A program made the position numbers and the translations under genes. From Punica granatum (lineage: Eukaryota; Streptophyta; Magnoliopsida; Myrtales; Lythraceae): a DNA stretch of 64,000 bases. Within the stretch, counting starts at the first letter, position 1. Every line of letters begins with the position of its first letter. The notes under the pieces were generated by a model. It had not been told where the DNA came from. It did no database searches and saw only the letters and a program-made list of their open reading frames with translations. Shown piece by piece: positions 1-11,939 of this stretch. The stretch is from assembly GCF_007655135.1 (NCBI RefSeq), contig NC_045132.1:25786354-25850353 (forward strand). Direction: 5' to 3'.

Positions 1-288
1 TAGAATCCATATGTCAAGATGAACTTTTCATGATTCAGTTCAGCTGGTCACATCGATTACATCTCAAAAGTAGGAACTTTTGGCTGACTATGTGGCACGT
101 TAATCTGTCTCGATCAGAATTCGGGGGTGTCATGAACTGAGTTCCTTCCTTTCAGCATAGAAACTGAAAGAGAAGCACTTTTGGGCTATTGCAGCGTGTG
201 TGTCGGCGTTGGCGCTGATACGGTTTCTGTCATATCCAGGAAGTGTAGGCAGAGAGATCTTTACGTGCTCTCGCATCTACTTTTGCAG

Positions 289-3200
289 GTGGTTGTGGAG
301 CTTGCCTGGTGTTACTATCAAGGTATGATCCTGCAAGTGACCGAGTGGAAGACTACACTGTAAGCTCGTGTCTCACACTCCTCTGCGGCATAGGTGGGTG
401 TTCTATCACGACCACTGAAGGCCTGGGGAATACCAAAGACGGGTTCCATCCGATCCACAAGCGGTTCTCGGGCTTCCATGCTTCTCAGTGCGGCTTCTGC
501 ACCCCGGGAATGTGCATATCTCTCTATGGAGCTCTTGTAAATGCCGAGAAAACCGACAGACCAGAACCGACAAAGGGATTCTCCAAGTTGACTGTCTCGG
601 AAGCCGAGAGGGCTATTTCAGGAAACCTCTGTCGATGCACCGGCTACCGCCCCATTGCTGATGCGTGCAAGAGTTTTGCAGCCGATGTAGATATCGAAGA
701 TCTGGGGTTGAACACTTTCTGGAGAAAAGGGGAGGACAAGGAAGCAAGTTTAAGTAGATTACCCCCGTATGACCAAAATACCGATATCAGGGGATTTCCC
801 GAGTTTTTGAAAGAGGAAGTAAAGGCTTCAGACGGGTTGGGTGTTGAAAAATGTAATTGGTATAGTCCTGTCACCCTTGACGAGCTCCAGTGCCTGTTTG
901 GACAAGATGGGATGGATAAAGGGCATAGAGTGAAATTAGTTGTCGGTAATACATCGGTGGGCTACTACAAGGAAAACCAGCGTTGGGATAGGTACATTGA
1001 TCTAAGGCACATCCCTGAACTTCAAGTCATCACTAAGGACAAGACAGGAATTGAGATAGGGGCAGCGGTGACGATAACTAAATCTATCAAGGAATTGCGG
1101 GATTTCAGTGAATGTTTGCCGAACCTTGACAGTGGGAATATATTCAGAAGACTGGCTGATCACGCGGAAAAGGTTGCTTCATGGCACATTAGGAACTCAG
1201 GTAGTTTGGGAGGAAACTTGGTGATGGCGCAAAGGGAAAAGTTTCCTTCTGATATCGTCACCGTACTTCTTGCTGCGGGCTCATCAGTGCATATATTGGC
1301 TGGTTCCAAGCACGAGATCGTTACATTGGATGAATTTCTGAAGAGGCCTCCGCTGGACTCAAAGTCTCTGCTTTTGAGCGTTAAAATCCCCATCTGGGAA
1401 TCACGCAGCAGCAAAATACTGTTTGAAACCTATCGGGCCGCTCCACGGCCCCTAGGGAATGCACTGCCCTACTTGAATGCTGCTTTCTTGGCCGAAGTTT
1501 CTCAGTGCGATTCCTCCAAAGTTATTCATATAAAAAGCTGTCGGATGGTATTTGGTGCTCACGGTCATGAACACGCTGTGCGTGCGAGAAGGTTGGAGGA
1601 AGTTTTGGTTGGAGGAAGGGCTCTCAGTTTGAGTCTGTTACGTGAAGCCATTGAAGTGGCAAAAGAAACTGTGGTCCCAGAAGATGGCATATCGAGCCCT
1701 GATTATCGAAGAAGCCTAGCTGCTGCTTTTGTTTTCAAGTTCCTTGTGCCCCTGATCGAGTCCACTGCTCCGATGACCAAGTACCTTGACGGCTATGCTA
1801 ATTACAGTCTGGCCAAGGATATAAAGCAGGATAGGAAGCAGCTTGAAGATGTTGCCGCCCAGCTATCATATGGGAAGCAAGTAATCGAAGTGGATAAGCA
1901 ATATTCTCCGGTCGGGGAACCCGTCAAAAAATCCCTATCCACGATCCAAGCTTCTGGTAAGTTTATTTTATTGCCATCCAGCTATCATATTACATTTCTA
2001 GGACCTCGTAATTCTACAGTGAGTTGCTGCAATCTTTTGTTTTAGGATTATTAATTGATCTCACTGCTCTAACCAATTCAACAGGTGAGGCTGTGTATGT
2101 GGATGACATTCCTTCTCCAACCAACTGTCTCTATGGAGCTTTCATATATAGCACGAAGCCTCTCGCAAGAGTGAAAGGAATCAGATTTTCACCTCGCTTA
2201 CCTAAAGATGCAGTAATTTCGGTCGTTTCCTTCCTAGATATTCCAGCAGGTGGAGAAAATCTTGGCTCACGAACTGTATTAGGGAATGAAGCTTTGTTTT
2301 CTGATGAGCTTGCTCATTGTGCTGGTGATCGTGTCGCCTTTGTGGTAATCCACTAATTTTCTTCTTTCCTCGTTTTGTTCCGCATTCGTAGATTTCTTTT
2401 ATCAAATGATGCATTAAGAAAATGTCTGTCACAATTCAATGACTTTTAAGGTCGCAGAGAGTCAGAAGAATGCAGATTTGGCAGCAGAAGCTGCGCTTAT
2501 TGATTATGACACGGAAGATTTGGAACCACCGATTTTGTCCGTAGAAGATGCTGTTGAGAGATCAAGCTTCTTTGAGGTTCCTTCTTTTCTCCAGCCCAAG
2601 CAAGTTGGCAACTTCTCAGAAGGGATGGCAGAAGCCGATCACAAGATCCTTTCAGCTCGGGTACATTTTTCACGTCTCTCCTTTTCTTTTTTTCTGTGTT
2701 CGGGAAAACTGAGAAAGCTTTCAAGTTTTTCATTCTATCTCGGAAATTGGAGAATGGAGTAAAAAGATTGTGGGTTGCAGATTCAGCTCGGGTCTCAGTA
2801 CTACTTTTACTTGGAGAATCAGAGTGCACTTGCTATTCCTGACGAAGACAACTGCATGGTGATCTATAGTTCGATGCAGTGCCCTGAATTTCTACATGGC
2901 ACTGTTGCAAGATGTCTGGGAGTTCCTGAACATAATATTCGTGTCATAACGAGAAGAGTCGGCGGTGGATTTGGTGGAAAGTCTATGAGGTCCATGCCAG
3001 TGAGTATACTATAGATGATCCTCTCACATTCCTGGATTTATGGAATGATTTTGTTCAGCAGAATCTTTATTTTAGATTCTAGTTCTGGATTTTTAACCAA
3101 CTTTGTTTCTTAAACACCTAAGAAGATTCTGATGTTTCTTTAGGTTGCGACGGCCTGTGCAGTTGCAGCTCAAAAACTGAACCGTCCTGTCAGGACTTAT

Positions 3201-5373
3201 CTCAACCGGAAAACTGATATGATACTGGCTGGAGGGAGGCATCCAATGAAGATAACTTACAGCGTCGGATTCAAGTCAAATGGGAAGATCACAGCTCTGC
3301 ATCTCGACGTACTAATCAATGCAGGGCTCTCTGCTGATATCAGCCCCATAGTTCCCCAGAACATAGTGGGCGCGCTCAAGAAGTACAACTGGGGCAGCCT
3401 GTCCTTTGAATTTAAAGTATGCAAGACAAACCATACCAGCAAGTCGGCTATGCGGGCCCCAGGGGAGGTCCAGGGGTCGTTCATCGCAGAGGTTGTGATC
3501 GAACATGTGGCGTCTGCCCTCTTGATGGAACCTGATGCTATCAGAAACGTTAATATCCACACATACGACAGCCTCAGCTTGTTCTACGGGAGCAATGCTG
3601 CTGGTGCCCCGAAGGATTACACAGGGCCCTCGATATGGTCAAAGTTGGACTCGTCCTCCGATCTGGCACGACGGGCTGAGGAAGTAAAGGAGTTCAATAT
3701 ACATAATAAGTGGATAAAAAGGGGGATTTCTCGAGTGCCTGTTGTTTATGAAGTGACAGTGAGACCTACTCCTGGAAAGGTCAGCGTGTTGAGTGATGGG
3801 TCCGTGGTTGTGGAAGTCGGAGGGACTGAGCTAGGCCAGGGGCTGTGGACTAAAGTAAAGCAGATGGTGGCATTTGGTCTGGGTTTGATCCAATGCGATG
3901 GGCCAATGGAATTGTTGGAGAAAGTTCGGGTTGTACAGACCGATACCTTGAGTGTAATTCAAGGTGGCTGGACTGCAGGTAGCACGACTTCAGAAGCGAA
4001 CTGTCAGGCGGTTAAGCTCTGTTGTGATACTCTGGTCGAGAGGCTGCGTCCTCTAAGGGATAGCCTGCGCGAGCAAATGGGATCTGTTACTTGGGAGGTG
4101 CTGATTGAACAGGTAACAAAAACTTGTCCCAAGTCCAATATGTTTTGGTTTTGTTTATTTACAACGTCGAAAGGCCAACCGAGGCCATTGATCCAGGTAA
4201 CCCCGGGCCTCTCAAGAAGCCTTCACTTATTTGGTTTTTGATCATTTATGTCGTCTTTCGGTGTGATTCTCCTTTCTTTCTTTCCATTAAATTTGCAGGC
4301 ATATTTGCAGTTTGTCAGCTTGTCAGCAAGTGCTTTCTACTGTCCGGAATCGATTTTGATGCGGTATCTCAACTATGGCGCTGCCGTGAGCGAGGCATGT
4401 TTTTGCCTTTGATCATGAAACTGCTATTGCCGGAAATATTTCAATATTAACTCCCTGATACGACTTTCTCATACAGGTTGAGATAGATGTTCTGACTGGA
4501 GAAACGACAATACTTCGGTCCGATATTATTTACGACTGTGGGAAGAGCCTCAACCCTGCAGTCGATTTAGGGCAGGTCAGCGACTTCCGAATCAGAAACC
4601 AATCATATGCACCTTAGATGTCTGCTTCATTTTGATTTGGTCACTTCTTCTGCAGATCGAGGGTGCATTTGTTCAAGGAATCGGATTCTTCATGCTCGAA
4701 GAATATACTACAAATTCTGAAGGGTTGGTAAATACCAATGGCACATGGACATACAAAATCCCGACGTTAGACACTATACCTAGAGTGTTTAATGTCGAAG
4801 TTCTGAACAGCGGCCATCATAAAGGACGGGTTCTTTCCTCTAAAGGTATTGCCCACATCTCGCTTGTCCGTGCTATAACAATTGCCCGTATCATATCAAT
4901 CCGGACGTTTTCGGGTTGCCCCTAATAACCAACGAATGGCAAGTGCTTTTCCTTGTGTGGATCCTATTTCAATGGGAACTTGATGAGTCGATCTGCCTAC
5001 ACGTCTTGCTTTTACTGCTATATCGGGAGTTACTCCACGTATTGCTTGACATAAAACTGGATAGTGGATTTGCTTGACTAGACACACAGACAACTGCTTC
5101 TTTTATAATCCCTTTGAATCAATCGTAAATGACGGAAGCAAAACTTATTGTGCAGCTTCGGGAGAGCCACCTCTGCTCCTAGCAGCTTCCGTTCACTGCG
5201 CGACGAGAACAGCGATCAAAGAAGCAAGGAGACAGTTACTCTCATGGAGCGGCATGGACACAACCGATTCGCCATTCCAGTTGGATGTCCCAGCGACCTT
5301 GCCCATCGTCAAGGGTCTTTGCGGGCTAGACAGCATCGAGGGGTACTTACATTGGAGGATGTCCGGGAAGTGA
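289..5373 (+). CDS. Molybdenum-cofactor aldehyde oxidase, 5' partial
   Basis: Cytosolic Mo/FAD/2Fe-2S oxidase; plant members oxidise abscisic aldehyde or indole-3-acetaldehyde, and the substrate cannot be told here. Exons: 289-1956, 2085-2344, 2451-2660, 2781-2999, 3144-4112, 4299-4394, 4477-4575, 4656-4845, 5156-5373; all phases close, giving 1308 residues. The first coding exon (about 50 residues, the start of the plant-type ferredoxin domain) lies outside the window. Visible in order: GCGAC and the second cluster domain with QCGFCTPG and CRCTGYRP, an FAD-binding segment ([18 protein letters not shown]), then molybdopterin-binding segments ([29 protein letters not shown]) and GEPPLLLA, which holds the catalytic Glu. 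The total fits the usual size of about 1350 residues. The intron after 4394 uses a GC donor, and the last intron holds a plastid fragment. I see no frameshift, so the gene looks functional. Confidence 0.95.
4900..5075 (-). pseudogene. rps7: Nuclear plastid-DNA insertion: internal fragment of plastid rps7
   Basis: Inside the last intron of the aldehyde oxidase gene (4846-5155), the minus strand reads as the middle of plastid ribosomal protein S7: [18 protein letters not shown], then [22 protein letters not shown] and RKRP. Both ends of S7 are missing. Similarity stops near 4900 (after the KRP codons) and near 5075 (before the LSVLRQ-like segment). No stop interrupts the matched part, but it has no start of its own and lies antisense within an intron. 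It is therefore a transferred fragment, not a gene. Confidence 0.9.
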
Positions 5374-6461
5374 ATCGAGAAAGATAAGCATACTGGAAAA
5401 CTTGCATGGGACATGGACGTTGAGATCTTTTCAATTTGATGACTGGATGCCGTGTGGGATTGGATGTATACTTCAATAAGCATACGGTGTAAGATAGAGC
5501 TGCATATATATGCACGCTGATTCCTTTTTCGTAATGCATCAGCGTTCGCTCATCGAAAGCATTTACAATCAGCTTCCTGCACCCAAGGAAATGCCGGATG
5601 CGCTTACTCGTAGATATCACACCATTATCAAGCGTCCCCGACCCCAAAAGTACCCCGGTATTATCGTTTCGGATCAAAAGGATAATTTCTAACTTCGATA
5701 TTAAAAAATTAATAAGACCGGTTTAAAGTATAAGCATTATGAAAGGAGTTGATTAAGGAATCCGCTGTACATAGAAGACGTCCATGGCATGGACCTACTG
5801 ACCACTTGGGCCTGCAAGCCTTTTTCTATTGGGGCTACCAGCCATCTTTTTGGGCCTCATGCAGAAGAAACGGTCGATGTCGTAGCTCCAATCATCGAGA
5901 CTTCTGCAAATAAGAGGAGGAGGAGGCACACCATCAAGAAAGGAAAGACTTAAATCAGCAACTCCCCTTGGATCAGAAAAAGCTAAGGTACATCAATACT
6001 AAATATACGAGAGGTCAGGTTCCGGAAGGACATTGCTGGTGACGAGAACGTGGTGTGGATGTCGTGGGAAGATACAATCAATAGTCGCGATTTTACTTTA
6101 AATATTTGTGTTGGTGATTGATTTTATTGTTATTGGGAAATAATATATATCCAATATTTGATCGGTGGGATGCCATCGCTAACGATTGATGCAGTCCCTT
6201 CCGCCACTGAAGGAGATAGCACATAATAACAATGAGAAAGGAGTTTGTGCTAAGTGAGTTTCGTATGAATGATTGCTTGCTATTTTTGACGTGTTTCTTA
6301 ATGAAAGCGAACAAGCGTGAATGATACGATTTTATCAATGACAGGGAGATTGTACATATATATTGTACCATCCAATAAGATAAGGTGGTGGAATATAAAT
6401 CATCATCGTTAGGAATCTGATTCGCACGTCACTTTCTGCAGCAAAAAGTTACAAAAGGTCG

Positions 6462-6462
6462 A

Positions 6463-6502
<40 letters not shown>
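6462..6502. repeat. (AAT)n microsatellite
   Basis: About 13 uninterrupted AAT units in intergenic DNA. Likely length-variable. Confidence 0.95.
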
Positions 6503-6503
<1 letters not shown>

Positions 6504-7433
6504 TAACGTTATGGTTCAATAACGTTAAAGGGTCGGCAGCTTTAACGGGCAAAATTTTTTTTATTGGAACTCATTTTAAACGATGGAGCAGGCAGGCAAG
6601 CAGAGCTTTTGGGGCGTTATTTTGCGTGCCCCAATCCAGTTGTTTGTTCAATTAAGACGAGACTGCATCCCCCCGCACATGCTCCTAAGATCAAGGCGTC
6701 GATCTCTTTAATTGATTTGTCAAATGAAGAAAAAGAAGGTGTTGAAAACAAAAAATTCTTGCTCGCATCGAGTCTAGAAGTTTGAAATGTGTACCGTCTT
6801 GATATCGATCGAAACGCATTAACGATAACCGACAGCTAGTTCTGTTCTTTCTAGGACGCGGTCGGGGTAAGGCTACCTCACGAAGAGGGAAAAAGGGAGA
6901 AAATTATATGCTAACAATTGTTTGTTGTGGGTTGAATGTGAACGGGAATGATCCATGGTAACTTTTTGTCATGAGCGAGTTACAGGGTCACTTTTTTCAT
7001 CCATTTGAGGCACGGCGCTAATACTATACATTGAGCGGAAATAAAGCAACTTGTCAAAGACATTTATTAATGGAAAATCTTACAACGTGCAACCAATAAG
7101 ATAATAAGATCCGATCGGGTCGTATAAAGAGTTCTTTCAATCGGAAACTCTCTCTAACGGATAGAACGTGGGATAATATTATTTTGCACGGACAGCCCAG
7201 ATTTTCAAATTCATCCGGTTCTGGAAAGAAGGGATCTATGCTATTCCGCTGTCGGGAAGAAACAATAGTTAAATCCAGCTTTTGTGTTTGGTAATGGTGA
7301 GGGAATCAATTAAAAACTTTGACCAATTTCTATAAGAAGAGGGCCACCACCATTTCATCTCATATGTCACTATCTGCAACGGCTATCTTCTCTGCTCTGC
7401 TCATCTCTCTCTCTCTCTCTCAGCTTGAGCAAC

Positions 7434-7625
7434 GTATGTTAATAATAGATCACTGGTTCTCCTCCTTCTTCTTCTCTTGTCTCTTTCTCCATTAAACTGT
7501 TATTGTAAGGCTCAGACAATGTTAAAGCCATTCAATGCCATAGTAGTCATGGGCCTCATTGAATGCACTTATACCTTGCAAAAGATCTGCTAAAGTTCTC
7601 ACCTTTATCCTCGTTTATCTTCCAG
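7434..7625 (+). other. Probable leader intron of the GH3 gene
   Basis: A strong donor (AAC|GTATGT) follows a CT-rich stretch, and a pyrimidine-rich acceptor (TATCTTCCAG) lies about 107 bases before the ATG at 7732. This looks like a 5' UTR intron. It is inferred from splice signals only; no transcript evidence is available. Confidence 0.5.
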
Positions 7626-7731
7626 CAGTTGCTTAGAGCTCAGCAGCTCAGTAGCTAACCGCTTGTTTCTCACTTGCATTGCTCGGTTGCGAAGGTTCAA
7701 AGTCAAGAAGCCGGTCGGGCTGCTCAGCAAG

Positions 7732-10613
7732 ATGAGGAGGTTCTTGATACCCATTACAGGGTTCTTGCTGCTGTGCAGCTTAATGGCGGTTTCCGAAGCT
7801 ATGTACGTGAAGTACAAGGACCCGAAACAGCCCATGGGTGCTAGGATCAAGGACCTCATGAAGAGGATGACCCTCGCCGAGAAGATCGGCCAAATGACCC
7901 AGATCGAACGCATGGTTGCCGCCCCCGATGTGATGAAGAATTACTTCATTGGTAAGTAAAAATTCTTAAAGAAGCCAGTATATGGATTGATTTCATTAGA
8001 GTGGCATTTCTCAATGTTGACATGTGTTTATATAATGTCGGCAGGGAGTGTGTTGAGTGGAGGAGGAAGTGTTCCGGCCCCGAAGGCTTCTGCTGCGACT
8101 TGGGTGAATGCAGTGAATGAGATCCAAAAGGGCTCCCTATCGACCCGTCTCGGGATTCCAATGATTTACGGGATCGATGCGGTGCACGGCCACAATAATG
8201 TCTACAATGCCACCATCTTCCCTCACAACGTCGGGCTTGGTGTCACAAGGCAAGCACTTGCATTCTGATTGAATTTCATGAATGTATCATCAAGCCAGAA
8301 TTTCACTCAGATTTTCTCCTTTTTTCTGTCTTCGGGAATCAGGGATCCTGCACTGATCAAGAAGATCGGAGAAGCAACAGCTCTCGAAGTCAGAGCGACA
8401 GGGATCCCTTATGTTTTTGCTCCGTGTATTGCGGTAAAAGACTCGAATACTCTCCCTTTTGAGCTGATATTTTCTTTTCATGTTCAAGAGGAGGTACGAG
8501 TCTGTATCTAATGACTGACCGATGTGCTTGTAACTTCTGCAGGTCTGCCGGGACCCGAGATGGGGCCGATGCTACGAGAGCTACAGCGAGGACCATACGA
8601 TCGTGCAGAAGATGACTCAGATAATCCCGGGTTTGCAAGGAGAGATCCCAGCTAATGCTCGAAAGGGCGTCCCCTTTGTTGACGGAAAGTAAGAGCCATC
8701 CTGAAGATTCATGAAATCCTCTACCTAACATTGATATTTTATATTACGTTCTGTGCTGTCACACACACTTGCACGTATTTAATTCAGGACAAAATTCTAT
8801 GTTGGTGGAACATCTGTACTGTTCTGTAGTGATCCTCACGCTAGTATGACATGTTCGCAGAATTCGAATGTTTGTGCGATGGCAACGTCAGGCTGTGAAA
8901 CTTTAATTTCCCGCCCTCTCGTACCCCTTGTCATTTATTACCTTTAGTTAGTAGGTAATTTCGGTTGCTTACATGCTCGGTTATTTGCTTTGATTGATCA
9001 GGGACAAGGTTGCGGCATGTGCCAAGCACTACGTTGGAGATGGTGGGACTACAAGAGGCATAAATGAGAACAACACCGTGATCAGCTTAGAAGGGCTCAT
9101 GAGCATCCACATGCCCGCGTACTATGATTCCATCATCAAGGGAGTGGCCACAGTTATGGTCTCCTACTCGAGCTGGAATGGGCAGAAGATGCACGCTAAT
9201 CAGGCTCTCGTCACTGGATATCTTAAGAACAAGCTCAAATTCAAGGTAAAGGGAGATAGTCTCTTCACCGAATGATGTCCTTTTCGAGCTGAAACTGGCA
9301 TTTTGAACAGCAATATGGCTATTATTTTCAGGGATTTGTGATTTCAGACTGGGAGGGTATCGACAGGATCACATCGCCTCCCCACGCAAACTACTCATAC
9401 TCGGTTCAGGCCGGAGTTAGTGCCGGGATCGACATGGTATGTTTGGATTAATTTTATGAGCTCGATCAGTTCCTACCCTGATAAGATGAAGTGCTCTTTT
9501 ATTTTACTCATATGACTTCGCTTTTGATGGGCAGATCATGGTTCCGAACAACTTCATGGAATTCATCAATATCCTGACCGATCAGGTGAACAAGAAGATC
9601 ATCCCCATGAGCAGGATCGACGATGCAGTCAGAAGGATCCTGAGGGTTAAATTCACCATGGGGCTTTTCGAGAACCCGTTGGCAGATCTCAGTTTTGCCA
9701 ATCAACTGGGAAGTCAGGTTCGTTTCTTCAGTTCAGCTCCTGTCCCTTATCAGTTTTCCTAGTCCAAAAGATTGTTTCCAACAGATTGCATCGACTTCGA
9801 ATGGTATATTGGCAGGAACATAGAGAATTGGCAAAGGAAGCTGTAAGGAAATCACTGGTGCTCCTGAAGAATGGGAAATCCGCCTCTAAGCCTTTGATTC
9901 CTCTTCCAAAGAAAGCCCTGAAGATACTCGTGGCAGGAAGTCATGCCGATAACTTGGGATACCAATGTGGAGGCTGGACTATTACATGGCAAGGCCAAGG
10001 GGGCAACGATATCACTTCCGGTTAGTTTCAAGAACGATCGCCTCAAGCTAATTCCATTCTAAATCCCATCCAAGAGGAACTTTGGAATCAGGATGTAATT
10101 ATTCTATTGTTATTCAATTCTACAGGAACTACGATCCTCGGAGCAATAAAGAACACAGTTCATCCGAGCACTCAAGTGGTCTACAATGAGAACCCTGATG
10201 CAAACTTTGTCACGTCAAACAAGTTTTCATATGCTGTCGTGGTCGTGGGCGAGCCACCATATGCAGAGACTAACGGCGACAGCACGAACCTGACCATCTC
10301 TGAACCTGGCCCAAGTACCATAGAAAATGTCTGTGGGGCTGTCAGGTGTGTGGTCGTCATTGTCTCGGGCCGCCCGGTGGTTATTGAGCCTTATGTCTCA
10401 AAGATAGATGCCCTTGTGGCTGCCTGGCTTCCCGGAACAGAAGGGCAGGGAGTAGCAGATGTCCTCTTTGGGGATTACGGCTTCACAGGGAAGCTTGCAA
10501 GGACGTGGTTCAAGAGTGTGGATCAGCTTCCCATGAATGTTGGCGATGATCACTACGACCCTCTTTTCCCCTTCGGGTTCGGACTCACAACTAAGGGTGT
10601 CAAGAAGGACTAA
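7732..10613 (+). CDS. Glycoside hydrolase family 3 beta-D-glucosidase / glucan exohydrolase, secreted
   Basis: Predicted apoplastic exo-hydrolase releasing glucose from cell-wall beta-glucans, like barley ExoI. Exons: 7732-7951, 8045-8249, 8343-8433, 8543-8688, 9002-9245, 9332-9436, 9535-9717, 9816-10020, 10126-10613, giving 628 residues, the normal length. The start at 7732 is followed by a clear signal peptide ([20 protein letters not shown], then SEA). The N-terminal barrel domain has [33 protein letters not shown] and the nucleophile Asp in GFVISDWEG. The C-terminal domain has [18 protein letters not shown] (region of the general acid/base Glu), SGRPVV and [12 protein letters not shown]. 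The second intron begins with GC (ACAAG|GCAAGC), which the frame requires. All catalytic segments are intact. Confidence 0.95.
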
Positions 10614-10684
10614 AGAAGCCAAGCAAACAATCCACGAATTTTTTAGTAGTATTACTCTTTCCCTCCCATGGAGGAGCTCATTGT

Positions 10685-10848
10685 GGGTAGGCGTCTGATT
10701 ATTTTTACTTCGATTACAGGAGATATAATTAGTTAACAGTGGGAAGGTCCGATGGTCGTCCATTGGGGGTAGGCGTCTGATTATTTTTACTTCGATTACA
10801 GGAGATATAATTAGTTAACAGTGGGAAGGTCCGATGGTCGTCCATTGG
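10685..10848. repeat. Perfect 82-bp direct tandem duplication
   Basis: Copies at 10685-10766 and 10767-10848 appear identical base for base by eye. They lie 72 bases after the GH3 stop codon, so probably in its 3' UTR. Confidence 0.95.
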
Positions 10849-11939
10849 GAAAATATAGAGGAAAATTATTCAACATTTATGTTCCATTCGACTCGAGCAC
10901 TGAAAAAACAAAGCCACAGGCCCATCATATCGACTATTAACCTGTCATGATAAAAAAACTCGCACTCAAAAGAAACCGTGCCACCACATTCATATGGAAT
11001 TTGTATCTTACTAGGAAGAAGTTAAGCTCACAGTTTTCAAATGACTTGACAAGTCGGAAATACAGCGCTAACAAGGAGGAGATATATGCAGAACCTTGTG
11101 ATGCAGGGGCCATTAGACCGATCGCTAACTTTTTTTGAACATTAGAAATGATAAACACCGGAGAAATCAAATCAATCCACAGAAACCTGCAATTATGTTG
11201 CAGAATGCCAGTTTGGTGATGCAAGTCTGGACGTGCCATTGTTATGAATGAATGAAATAGGACGAGCAAGAATGAGAAATCAGAAGATGATCAAAGGGTG
11301 GTCGCCATCATTTATTTCCAAAACAGAAACCAGCACTACAAAAAGGCAAAAGCAACAACCATGTAAAGCAGATCAGTGAATTGTTCGTGTTCGGTCTTGT
11401 TAGTGAACATAATTTTAGAAGACATGGAGTCATCGGAGAGATTATATAACGAAGAACGGTAGCCATCACATAACTGCTTGATCGATTGGTCTGTCAATTC
11501 CTTTAGATCGTTTACCAGAATCTCGTTTGTTTCCACGCATGTATGCTCTTGCTTTTCATCATGAAGGCAACATGACAAAAAGCACCAATAACCTCTTTCT
11601 TGACTGAAACCAGAAGTCGTGGCCATTGGCTGTACTACAACTAGAGGCATCCAGGAAGAACACGGAAAGGCAATCGTCATTCGTGCAGCAAATACTCTTT
11701 TATTTCTCACAACTGACAAAGACATTACATTGAAGAAGCAGACACCAAGATGGTATGCTTATAGCCAACAAGCCATGCCCCCAGTAAAACTCATCCTGCA
11801 CAGGGGATGATGATTGCAGTCACAGGAAACAATAAGTCATCAATTGAAAAGTCGAAACACAGCTGCTGGTAATACATACAACATTTGCTAAGGACTTTTA
11901 TTTTTTCCAGTCAGCTGCGATAGCTCATGGTACAACATT
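10849..11939. other. Intergenic between convergent GH3 and SLX1-like genes
   Basis: Probably the two 3' UTRs facing each other. A 129-codon open frame on minus (11336-11725) has no recognisable motif or family resemblance and no convincing coding character, so it is not called as a gene. Confidence 0.5.

Larger units (their letters stand above)
5374..7731. other. Intergenic: aldehyde oxidase 3' flank and GH3 upstream region
   Basis: No gene was recognised. The first few hundred bases are presumably the 3' UTR of the aldehyde oxidase. The rest is AT-rich and holds an (AAT)n microsatellite near 6462-6502. A CT-rich tract near 7406-7422 precedes the likely GH3 leader. Small open frames here resemble no family I know. 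Confidence 0.6.

Noticed and set aside
4896..5093. Minus-strand open frame that reads as ribosomal protein S7, as a working gene
   Set aside because: Only the middle of S7 is present, with no proper start or end, and it sits antisense in an intron. Treated as a plastid-derived fragment.
11336..11725. 129-codon minus-strand open frame as a separate gene
   Set aside because: No motif, no splice partners, and it lies between two convergent genes where 3' UTRs are expected.
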